A DNA stretch of 13,113 nt. Origin: an uncultured Clostridia bacterium. GTDB lineage: Bacteria; Bacillota; Clostridia; TANB77; CAG-508. Positions 4,954 through 12,034 of this stretch are shown here, in pieces. The first letter of the stretch is position 1; each line of letters opens with the position of its first letter. A model generated the notes under the pieces. That model had not been told where the DNA came from and did no database searches. It saw only the letters and a list, made by a program, of their open reading frames with translations. The DNA lies in NCBI GenBank assembly GCA_948585895.1, contig CAPBNZ010000027.1:9059-22171 (forward strand), in the 5' to 3' direction. Made by a program: the position numbers and the translations under genes.

Positions 4954-7599
4954 TTATTTCAATTTGTTTAACATTTCTTTGTATTTTTCTAATTTTGCTT
5001 TTTCTTGATCAATTTTAACTTGTGGTGCTTTGCTGATAAATCCAGGATTAGATAACATTTTTTCACATCTTGCTACTTCTGCTTCTAATCTTGCCTTTTC
5101 TTGTTCTTGTCTTTTTCTCTCTTGTTCTTTGTCAATTAATCCTTCCAAAGGCATATACAATTGAATTTCATCTGTTACAATTTGAATTGCCTCTTCTGGA
5201 ATTGCTTTTTTGCTTTTTTGAATGATTATATTTTTTCCAAATCCTAATTTTAATAGAAATTCCTTTGCTTCCTCTAATTGACTTTGATATTGTTCTGTTA
5301 CAAATATTAATTCTGCTTTTTTGGTTGGATGAATATTTTTAGTTGCTCTTACATTACGAATTTCTATTACAATTTCTTTGATTTTCTCAATGGTCTGCTC
5401 TTCTTTTTCAAAGACAAATTGTTCTTTTGCCTCTGGCCAATTAGAAACCATCAATTCTGTTTCACTATATTGTACTAAATTACTATATATTTCAGAAGTT
5501 ACGAAAGGCATAAATGGATGCAACAATTTCATGGTGGTTCTTAGTACATGATTTAAAATATCACTTACTGCTATTTTAGTTTCTTGCTTTTCACTGTAAA
5601 TTCTTGGTTTTACCATTTCAATATACCAATCACAGAATTCATTCCAAATAAAATTATAGATTTTGTCTAAAGCAATTCCTAAATCATAATTTTCCATATT
5701 TCTAGTTACTTCATCTACTAATTTATCTAATTTATTTAATATCCACTTGTCTTCTATTGTTAGTAAATCTGGATTGTATTTATGGTTTGTAACATGATAT
5801 ACTTTTTGGCAAAATTCTTTTACTTTGTCTTTATCTGGAGTATTACTTATTACAAATTTAGCAGCATTCCATATTTTATTAGCAAAGTTAGAAGCTTGTT
5901 CTAATTTTTCTGGCATATAACGAATGTCATTTCCCATAGTTGTTCCAGATAGCACTGAAAATCTTAAAGCATCTGCTCCATATTGGTTAATTACTTCTAT
6001 TGGGTCAACCCCATTTCCTAATGTCTTTGACATTTTTCTTCCTTGGCTATCTCTTACAATTCCATGGATTAGTACATCACTAAAAGGCTTTTCTTCCATA
6101 ACTTCTAATCCTGAAAATAGCATTCTTGCTACCCAGAAAAATATAATATCATAGCCAGTAACTAATACATTAGTTGGATAAAAGGTCTTTAAATCTTCTG
6201 CTTCTTTATTTGGCCAACCAAGTGTTGAAAATGGCCACAATGCTGAACTAAACCATGTATCTAAAGTATCTTCATCTTGTTTTAATCTACTACAACCACA
6301 TTTTTTACATGCTTCTGGCTTTTGTTTTTCTACATTAATATGTCCACATTCTTCACAATAATAAGCAGGTATTTGATGTCCCCACCATAATTGTCTTGAA
6401 ATACACCAATCTTGGATATTTTCCATCCAATTAAAATAGGTTTTTTCATATCTTTTTGGAATGAATTTTACCTCATCCTTTTTCACTACCTCTATAGCTG
6501 GTTTAGCTAATTCTTTCATTTTTACAAACCATTGCTCTGAAATCTTAGGCTCTATAGTATTTTTACATCTTTCACATTTGGCAACATTATGTGTGTATTC
6601 CTCTTCTTTTACTAATGCACCTATTTGTTTTAGTTTTTCTACTATTTTTTCTCTTGCTTCTAATAGTTTCATTCCTTGATATTCTGGTACTAATTTTCCC
6701 ATTTTAAAGTTCTCATCAAACACTTCTATGATTTCTAAATTATGTCTTAATCCTGCTTGATAATCATTCATATCATGTGCTGGTGTAATTTTTACAGCTC
6801 CTGTTCCAAATTCTTTTTCTACAAAAGAATCAGCTATAATAGGAATTTCTTTATTCATAATTGGTAATATACAGGTTTTTCCTACTAAATCCTGATACCT
6901 TTCATCTTCTGGATGAACAGCTACTGCTGTATCACCAAGCATGGTTTCTGGTCTAGTTGTGGCTACTATGATATATCTATCTTCTCCTTTGACTTGATAA
7001 CGAATATGCCATAGATGAGAAGCTTCTTCATGGTATTCTACTTCTGCATCTGATATAGAGGTATTGCAATTGGTACACCAATTTACCATTCTTTTTCCTT
7101 TATAGATTAACCCCTTGTTATATAAGTTTACAAATTGCTCTAAAACAGCATTTGATAATCCCTCATCTAAAGTAAATCTTCTTTTATCCCAATCACAAGA
7201 ACAACCTAATTTTCTTTGTTGTTCTTGAATAGTACCTCCATAAAGTTCTGTCCATTCCCATGCTTCTTCAATAAATTTTTCTCTGCCTAACTCATGTTTT
7301 GTTTTTCCTTCTACTTTTAGTTTTTGCACTACTTTCATTTCTGTTGAAATAGATGCATGATCACAACCAGGAAGCCACAAAGTATTATATCCTTGCATTC
7401 TTTTAAAACGAATTAAAATGTCTTGAATGGTGTCATCTAATGCATGACCCATATGTAGTTTTCCTGTTACATTTGGTGGTGGCATCATAATGCAATAACT
7501 TTCTTTATTTTTATCCATACTTGGTTTAAAATATCCCTCTTTTTCCCAATGTTTGTACAACTGACTTTCAAAATCTTTTGGATTATATTTATCGTTCAC
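4954..7599 (-). CDS. valS: Valyl-tRNA synthetase
   Basis: This class I synthetase charges tRNA-Val in the cytoplasm. The protein has 881 residues, normal for bacterial ValS. The HIGH signature appears as HMGH at 49-52 in PPPNVTGKLHMGHAL, and KMSKS as KMSKT at 522-526. Between them lies the CP1 editing domain (ATTRPETMLGDTAVAVHP, GTGAVKITPAHD). Zinc-knuckle-like Cys pairs (CERC; CEECGH with CKKCG) precede the conserved DTLDTWFSSALWPFS. The C-terminal 65 residues form the arginine/lysine-rich coiled-coil arm. I start at GTG 7597-7599, which has AAGGAGG nine bases upstream and a normal ValS beginning (NDKYNPKDFE). The ATG at 7671 would add 24 odd residues inside the preceding gene. The start overlaps that gene's end by 11 bases, suggesting translational coupling. 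Expression is governed by the T-box leader at 8017-8267. Confidence 0.97.
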   Translation of the reverse strand: MNDKYNPKDFESQLYKHWEKEGYFKPSMDKNKESYCIMMPPPNVTGKLHMGHALDDTIQDILIRFKRMQGYNTLWLPGCDHASISTEMKVVQKLKVEGKTKHELGREKFIEEAWEWTELYGGTIQEQQRKLGCSCDWDKRRFTLDEGLSNAVLEQFVNLYNKGLIYKGKRMVNWCTNCNTSISDAEVEYHEEASHLWHIRYQVKGEDRYIIVATTRPETMLGDTAVAVHPEDERYQDLVGKTCILPIMNKEIPIIADSFVEKEFGTGAVKITPAHDMNDYQAGLRHNLEIIEVFDENFKMGKLVPEYQGMKLLEAREKIVEKLKQIGALVKEEEYTHNVAKCERCKNTIEPKISEQWFVKMKELAKPAIEVVKKDEVKFIPKRYEKTYFNWMENIQDWCISRQLWWGHQIPAYYCEECGHINVEKQKPEACKKCGCSRLKQDEDTLDTWFSSALWPFSTLGWPNKEAEDLKTFYPTNVLVTGYDIIFFWVARMLFSGLEVMEEKPFSDVLIHGIVRDSQGRKMSKTLGNGVDPIEVINQYGADALRFSVLSGTTMGNDIRYMPEKLEQASNFANKIWNAAKFVISNTPDKDKVKEFCQKVYHVTNHKYNPDLLTIEDKWILNKLDKLVDEVTRNMENYDLGIALDKIYNFIWNEFCDWYIEMVKPRIYSEKQETKIAVSDILNHVLRTTMKLLHPFMPFVTSEIYSNLVQYSETELMVSNWPEAKEQFVFEKEEQTIEKIKEIVIEIRNVRATKNIHPTKKAELIFVTEQYQSQLEEAKEFLLKLGFGKNIIIQKSKKAIPEEAIQIVTDEIQLYMPLEGLIDKEQERKRQEQEKARLEAEVARCEKMLSNPGFISKAPQVKIDQEKAKLEKYKEMLNKLK

Positions 7600-7945
7600 T
7601 TCCTTGTTCCTCCTTACCCTTTTGTTCTTTCCATTGGTCTGATGATTTTTCCCATTCTTCACCCACTTCACTAAATTCTTGCTTTCTTGATTTAGCTTTC
7701 ATACATTTAGCATAAGTTTCTTTATCTACCTCACCTGTTTCTATATATCTTTTTGCCATCCTGTATAATGTATATATTATATTATTGTTTGGTACCTCTT
7801 TTAGTTCTAATGATAGATATCGTTCTTCTTCCTCTTTTGTTAATTCTCTTTTATAAGGCAACATGATAAGTTCTAAAACTTCATTCTTTCTTTTCTCCTC
7901 TTCTGTAAATAATTCTGATAATCTTGACTTAAAATCGTTTAACAT
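7589..7945 (-). CDS. Unknown small charged protein cotranscribed with valS
   Basis: I do not recognise this 118-residue protein. It is very hydrophilic and probably mostly helical and cytoplasmic: no signal peptide or membrane span is seen. Charged blocks include FTEEEKRKNEVLELI and LTKEEEERYLSLELKEV. A middle part, NNNIIYTLYRMAKRYIETGEV, is followed by a Glu/Lys/Gln-rich, probably disordered tail. AGGAAGGA lies upstream of its ATG. It is the first gene after the valine T-box terminator and overlaps the valS start by 11 bases, so it is expressed with valS when charged tRNA-Val is scarce. It has four Val residues and no Val-codon run, so it is not a leader peptide. A link to ValS or translation is inferred only from context. 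Confidence 0.8.
   Translation of the reverse strand: MLNDFKSRLSELFTEEEKRKNEVLELIMLPYKRELTKEEEERYLSLELKEVPNNNIIYTLYRMAKRYIETGEVDKETYAKCMKAKSRKQEFSEVGEEWEKSSDQWKEQKGKEEQGSER
7609..7615 (-). promoter_or_regulatory. Ribosome binding site that fixes the valS GTG start
   Basis: AAGGAGG on the minus strand, nine bases before the GTG at 7597-7599, lies inside the 3' end of the upstream small gene. It decides for the GTG start over the ATG at 7671. Confidence 0.8.
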
Positions 7946-8016
7946 ATTATTCCTTCCTTTCTTATTAAATCTTAATGATAACCTTTTGTAAGATTAAAAA
8001 TATTTTGGTAACATTC

Positions 8017-8048
8017 AAAAAACTCCCCCCTAAACATAAGGGCGAGTT
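8017..8048 (-). terminator. Regulated terminator of the valine T-box
   Basis: On the minus strand AACTCGCCC pairs with GGGGGGAGTT (one internal G-G mismatch) and a T-run follows. It is mutually exclusive with the antiterminator built on the T-box core at 8057-8070. Confidence 0.85.
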
Positions 8049-8267
8049 CTATTCCTCACGGTACCACCTTAATTATAATTTTTTACAAATTATATCTTAA
8101 TTAGCTTTTAACGTGGCTTAAACGGATATTCCTATTTTATATTTCTCAGAATACCAACAAAAAAGCTACTTTCCATTTATCTTTTCTTAAGAAGCTCCCA
8201 GCCTATGACTTCTTTTCTCTATAAGCAAGTATAAATGTACTTTTCTTTTTTCTTGTTTTTGTCTATG
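8017..8267 (-). ncRNA. T-box riboswitch, probably valine-specific (GUA specifier)
   Basis: This leader senses uncharged tRNA and controls transcription of the downstream small gene and valS. The T-box core AAGGTGGTACCGTG lies at 8057-8070; its TGGT pairs with a tRNA ACCA end with discriminator A, as in tRNA-Val. Stem I appears as a basal pairing of CAAGAAAAAAG with CTTTTTTGTTG (one mismatch), a CATTTAT/ATAAATG helix and an apical part with AGAAG, GGCTG and GCTTCTT. Between the two lower helices, AGTA on the 5' side faces GAAAGTAG on the 3' side. This places a GUA valine codon at 8167-8169 in the specifier loop. The terminator is at 8017-8048. The specifier assignment is my own folding and agrees with the downstream synthetase. 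Confidence 0.9.
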
Positions 8268-8273
8268 TCAATT

Positions 8274-8302
8274 ATTATACTATGTTTTTTATATAATTGC
8301 AA
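8274..8302 (-). promoter_or_regulatory. Promoter of the T-box/valS transcript
   Basis: On the minus strand TTGCAA (8297-8302), 17 bases and TATAAT (8274-8279) form a SigA promoter. Transcription would start near 8267, just before the stem I sequence. Confidence 0.8.
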
Positions 8303-8376
8303 GACTCTCTCAAAAATCTCTTATTTTACCTATCTTTATAAGTATCATTGTAATTACATAAAATTAACAACTTTAA

Positions 8377-9024
8377 CTATTTTTCTACATAATCTGATGG
8401 TATTTCAAATAATTTATCATCTACTTTATATAATATCTCTATTTTCAATAATTCTTGATATTCTCCCATTATCGTTTTAATATAAGATAATTTATCTTTA
8501 TTAAAATAAAATCTGGTTTTTGTTGTTTCACTTTCAACAGTAGGTACATTATTTATCACAAATCCTGTCGTTCCTTCATACTCATTATATTTATATTCTT
8601 TACCATCTATTTTTTCTTTTCCTTCTATAAATTTCTTATCTTTTATTTCTGCTAATGCAAACATTATTCTTTCCAAATCTGTTTGATTATTTTGGTAAGT
8701 ATAGTATATCTTTTCATCCTCCATTAATAAGTATGAATTTCCATCTTTTATAATAAATTTAGACCTTTCCCCTTGATAAATTGTTTCTATATAGGCCTTA
8801 TTATCTTTTTTAGCATAATAAATTTTATTTTCATTATCTAGTGTCATGGCAAAACTAAATGTCTTTTTCTGCTCCAATTCAGAATATAGTTTATTAATCT
8901 TTGAATTACTTTCATTAGATTCCATTTTATTTTTATGTGTTATCCAAAAAATTCCTCCCATTATCATTGCAAAAACTAGGATTATAATAGCTGTTATTAA
9001 AATTATTTTTTTCTTTTTACTCAT
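8377..9024 (-). CDS. Unknown membrane-anchored extracytoplasmic protein
   Basis: I do not recognise this 215-residue protein. A lysine-rich start (MSKKKK) and one hydrophobic span (about 7-29) anchor it, with the rest outside the membrane. There is no lipobox cysteine. The outer part alternates short polar and aromatic strands (KTFSFAMTLDNENKIYYAKKDNKAYIETIYQG, split by turns), which suggests an antiparallel beta sheet like LolA/LppX-type or other lipoprotein-like domains. That is only a structural guess. It ends in FEIPSDYVEK, a style seen at the end of such proteins. AAGGAGG lies seven bases before the ATG. It stands between pfkA and the T-box promoter and appears to be transcribed alone or by read-through from pfkA. 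Confidence 0.85.
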   Translation of the reverse strand: MSKKKKIILITAIIILVFAMIMGGIFWITHKNKMESNESNSKINKLYSELEQKKTFSFAMTLDNENKIYYAKKDNKAYIETIYQGERSKFIIKDGNSYLLMEDEKIYYTYQNNQTDLERIMFALAEIKDKKFIEGKEKIDGKEYKYNEYEGTTGFVINNVPTVESETTKTRFYFNKDKLSYIKTIMGEYQELLKIEILYKVDDKLFEIPSDYVEK

Positions 9025-9045
9025 TTGTTTCCCTCCTTGTCATGT

Positions 9046-9051
9046 ATTATA
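9046..9051 (-). promoter_or_regulatory. Possible -10 element upstream of the membrane-protein gene
   Basis: TATAAT lies on the minus strand 21 bases before the start codon at 9024. No good -35 lies 16-18 bases upstream (the best is TTGCTT, only 11 bases away), so this is a weak call. Confidence 0.35.
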
Positions 9052-9127
9052 GACATTTGTGCAAGCAATATTTTATTTTATCATCAACTTGAATGTCATA
9101 TGGAGAAACATCTCCAATATAACACTT

Positions 9128-10273
9128 TTAATCTCCTAAGTTAATTCCTATATTTCTGGCTGTTTTTATTAAGTCATCCTCCATCGTTACTTTTCTTAAA
9201 TTACTTTCTTCTGTATTGCCAGATACTGCACCAATTTTTGTATTTCTCCCCACTACTTCTTCTAAAGATATCGAATCTAATCTTCCATTTTTTATAATGG
9301 CTAGTGTTCCAAATTTCCCTTCTAAAGCAAGTTCCATTGCTTTGGTTCCATATTTAGTGGAAAGCACTCTATCAAATGCGGTTGGTGTTCCTCCTCTTTG
9401 CATATATCCTAATGTTGTATTTCTTGCTTCTAAACCTGTCATTTCTTCTAATTGTTTGGCAAGAACTTGTCCAACTCCTCCTAATTTTGTGTTATCAACA
9501 CCTTCTCCATTATCTCTCGTTCCCATAATAGTTATTTCTCCGCCTTTTGGTTTTGCTCCTTCTGCTACTACTACTACACTAAAATTCTTTCCTCTCTTCC
9601 TTCTGTTATTAATTTTTTCAGCTACTCGATTCATATCATATGGAATTTCTGGTATTAGGGCTACATCCGCACCTCCTGCTATGGCCGCTTCTAAAGCAAT
9701 CCAACCAGCATATCTTCCCATTACTTCTAATACCATAATTCTATGATGTGTTGCACCTGTTGTGTGTAATCTATCTAATGCCTCCATCGCTACTGATACA
9801 GCTGTGTTATATCCAAAAGTAATTTCTGTACAAGCTACATCATTATCAATTGTCTTTGGTACTCCAATTACATTAACCCCTTTGGTAGAAAAGTCTCTTG
9901 CTGATTTTTGTGTTCCATCTCCTCCCAATGTAAAGATACAATCAAATCCAAATTCTTTGATGTTTTCTATGGCTTTTTCTGACATATCTTTGTATTCTAC
10001 ACTGCCATCTTCGTTTACTATTTTATAGTTAAACAAATTAGCATTAGTAGAAGAACCAATAATAGAACCTCCCTTTGGTAAAATTCCTGTTGCTTCTCCA
10101 TTGGCTGCTGTGGATAATAATGCAAAGTCTTTTTTTAGCAATCCATTGTATCCATCTATAATTCCATAACATTCTACTTCATGATTTTCAGCTGTTTTTA
10201 CAATTGCTCGAATGACTGCATTGAATCCTGATACATCTCCTCCATTAGCTAATATTCCTACTTTTTTTAACAT
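9128..10273 (-). CDS. pfkA: 6-phosphofructokinase (probably ATP-dependent)
   Basis: PFK phosphorylates fructose 6-phosphate to fructose 1,6-bisphosphate, the committed step of glycolysis. The 381-residue protein is longer than the 320-residue E. coli type. Visible motifs are NGGDVSGFNAVIRAIV (10-25), TLGGDGTQKSA (115-125), PKTIDNDVACTEITFG (139-154, catalytic Asp143), EVMGRYAGWIALE, AEGAKPKGG and LGYMQRGGTPTAFDR. Gly120 matches E. coli Gly104 and indicates ATP as donor, since pyrophosphate enzymes have Asp there. Lys140 in PKTIDND is instead the pyrophosphate-type residue where E. coli has Gly. The mixed Gly/Lys pair is known from a separate long PFK group. AAGGAGG precedes the ATG by eight bases, and the gene has its own promoter. 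Confidence 0.95.
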   Translation of the reverse strand: MLKKVGILANGGDVSGFNAVIRAIVKTAENHEVECYGIIDGYNGLLKKDFALLSTAANGEATGILPKGGSIIGSSTNANLFNYKIVNEDGSVEYKDMSEKAIENIKEFGFDCIFTLGGDGTQKSARDFSTKGVNVIGVPKTIDNDVACTEITFGYNTAVSVAMEALDRLHTTGATHHRIMVLEVMGRYAGWIALEAAIAGGADVALIPEIPYDMNRVAEKINNRRKRGKNFSVVVVAEGAKPKGGEITIMGTRDNGEGVDNTKLGGVGQVLAKQLEEMTGLEARNTTLGYMQRGGTPTAFDRVLSTKYGTKAMELALEGKFGTLAIIKNGRLDSISLEEVVGRNTKIGAVSGNTEESNLRKVTMEDDLIKTARNIGINLGD

Positions 10274-10311
10274 TTAAAAAACCTCCTTGTTTTGTTGCTT
10301 TTTCTTTTCTT

Positions 10312-10339
10312 ATTATATCAATAATTAAAATTTTTACAA
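10312..10339 (-). promoter_or_regulatory. Promoter of pfkA
   Basis: On the minus strand TTGTAA (10334-10339), 16 bases and TATAAT (10312-10317) fit SigA. It lies directly upstream of the pfkA ribosome site and shows that pfkA need not depend on the broken gene upstream. Confidence 0.65.
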
Positions 10340-10365
10340 CTGTTTTCGGAAGTTTTTTATGATTT

Positions 10366-12031
10366 CTATTTCTTATTTGTTTCTTGCCACTTTAATATTG
10401 GATATCCATCATTTATGATATCATTATCGTCTGTCCAGACCTCCCCTAATGTAGATGCCATATTTTTCATTTGTTCTGATGATTTCAATCCGTAATTTGT
10501 AGTTTTTCCTTGATCTCCGCTGAAAACGCCCAATAGCATTTTTATACTCATCTAAACACCATATATTATTGACAACAGAACTTCTCTGTGTACAGCCTAA
10601 AGTTCCCCCTATTTGTATATAAGAGCCATAAGCGTCTTCAACTATAATTTTTCCTATATTATAGGCATTTGTGAAATTGGTCCCCGCTATGTCTCCAACA
10701 ACTCCACCAATTCTTAAATCACGTTGTTTTCCTGTTGTTTTCAAACGGATGGTACCTCGATTATAACAATCTCTAATTGTTACCGATTTTTCATAACCAA
10801 TTCCAGCAATTCCTCCTGCTGTAGACCAGTCTTTTTTTGCAATTGAAATAATTTCTCCTTTATTATAACATTCTGATATAATCCCATTATTACCATTAAC
10901 TCCTACAATTCCTCCTGTTTGAACAAAATCATCTTTGCTTTCTCCTTGAATAATTCCTTCATTATAACATCTAGTTACTTCACCATTGTTAAGACCAACT
11001 AATCCACCTATTTGGCAAAATGATTCCCTTGTTCCTGTTACCATACCTTTGTTATAACAATTTCGTACTATTCCTGTTAATTCATTCCAACCTACAATCG
11101 CCCCTGATAAATGTGCTATCTTTACTTTACTGCGTTTATCCATTCCTAAATTTTCTATCGTTCCTGCATTATGACTAAATAATCCTTGTTTTTCATTTGT
11201 ATTGTCTATCGTAAAATTTCTTATCTCCTTTCCATTTCCATTAAAAGTTCCTTTGAAAGAATTCTTTTCATTTCCTATTGGTTCCCAATTTCTAATCGAA
11301 CTCATGTCTATATTATCTCTTAATGTAATTGTCTTTTGTTCATATGTTACACCTCGATTTACATTATCTCTAAATTGTGCTAATTGTTCTGCATTATAAA
11401 TATCTAAATCTCCTACAATTTCATTTATCCTTATACTCTTTGTATTCAATTTACCTTCCTTATCTTTTACAATAACGTTATAATTTCCATTCTTGTTTAT
11501 TTCCTTTGTGATTGTGTATTTCTCATCTTTTTGAATTGGTAATTCTAACCTTTCTTCATTTAATGTAACGCTTTCTATCTCACCCTTATATGTAATTTCT
11601 ATTGTTAATGTTGATTTTATATAATCTGCACTTACGATAGTAGATAGTTTTATTTGTATTTGTTCATTTATCTCTCCTTTTCCTAAACCATTTACTATTT
11701 TAGGAATGGTTCTATCTACTTGGAATTTCCATTCATCTATTAGTACAATATCTATATTACTTTCTGAACCATCTACTAAAATGGTTATTCCTTCCTCCGC
11801 TAATTTTTGTTTGTATTGTTTATCTTCATAATTACTATTGGTTCGTTTTTCAATCATTATATCATTTAATACTAATCCTAATTTTTCTTTAGCTTGTTCT
11901 TCTGCACTTTTTATTTTAGCTTCATTTGCTTTAGTTACTATTCCATTTTCTCCCGTTAATAATATAATGGCAACTCCTGCAAGTATTAGCATTATGATGA
12001 TTGTAATAACTAATGCTGTAAGGATAAAATG
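10366..12031 (-). pseudogene. Prepilin-like GLUG-repeat surface protein, 5'-truncated and frameshifted
   Basis: The frame is open from 12031. It begins FILTALVITIIIMLILAGVA, the hydrophobic core of a clostridial prepilin-like N-terminus, and continues ILLTGENGIVTKANEAK. The usual start, basic leader and cleavage site are missing, because the frame runs into the recombinase 3' end. No ribosome site precedes the ATG at 11992. The middle has an Ig-like or beta-rich part, then an IYNAEQLAQFRD module and at least five GLUG-type repeats such as GGLVGLNNGEVTRCYNEG and GGIVGVNGNNGIISECYNKG. Near 10529-10531 one extra base (a GGG run on the coding strand) shifts the frame. Restoring it joins DEYKNAIG to VFSGDQGKTTNYGLKS and a normal repeat-domain ending, DGYPILKWQETNKK at 10366. 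The corrected remnant is about 554 residues. It was probably a secreted or cell-surface adhesin-like protein and is now probably inactive. Confidence 0.75.
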
Positions 12032-12034
12032 TTA
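12010..12034. mobile_element. Candidate attachment-site junction
   Basis: In these bases the recombinase C-terminus (SNILSLQH, stop at 12010-12012) and the remnant prepilin frame (HFILTALV, preceded by an in-frame stop at 12032-12034) share the same DNA in different frames. The chromosomal gene loses its normal N-terminus exactly here. Large serine recombinases usually lie next to their attachment site, so this is the likely element end. The crossover point itself cannot be defined from one junction. Confidence 0.45.

Noticed and set aside
7600..7671. A ValS start at the ATG at 7671
   Set aside because: It would add 24 unusual residues inside the previous gene; GTG at 7599 has AAGGAGG and a normal ValS beginning.
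9101..9116. A 6-bp hairpin after pfkA as terminator
   Set aside because: No T-run follows on the minus strand and the stem is short.
9216..9746. A 176-codon open frame on the plus strand
   Set aside because: It lies antisense within pfkA, has no ribosome binding site and reads as a low-complexity shadow of a conserved gene.
10366..10551. A separate 61-residue gene
   Set aside because: Its sequence is the out-of-frame C-terminal end of the GLUG-repeat protein and its ATG has no ribosome site.
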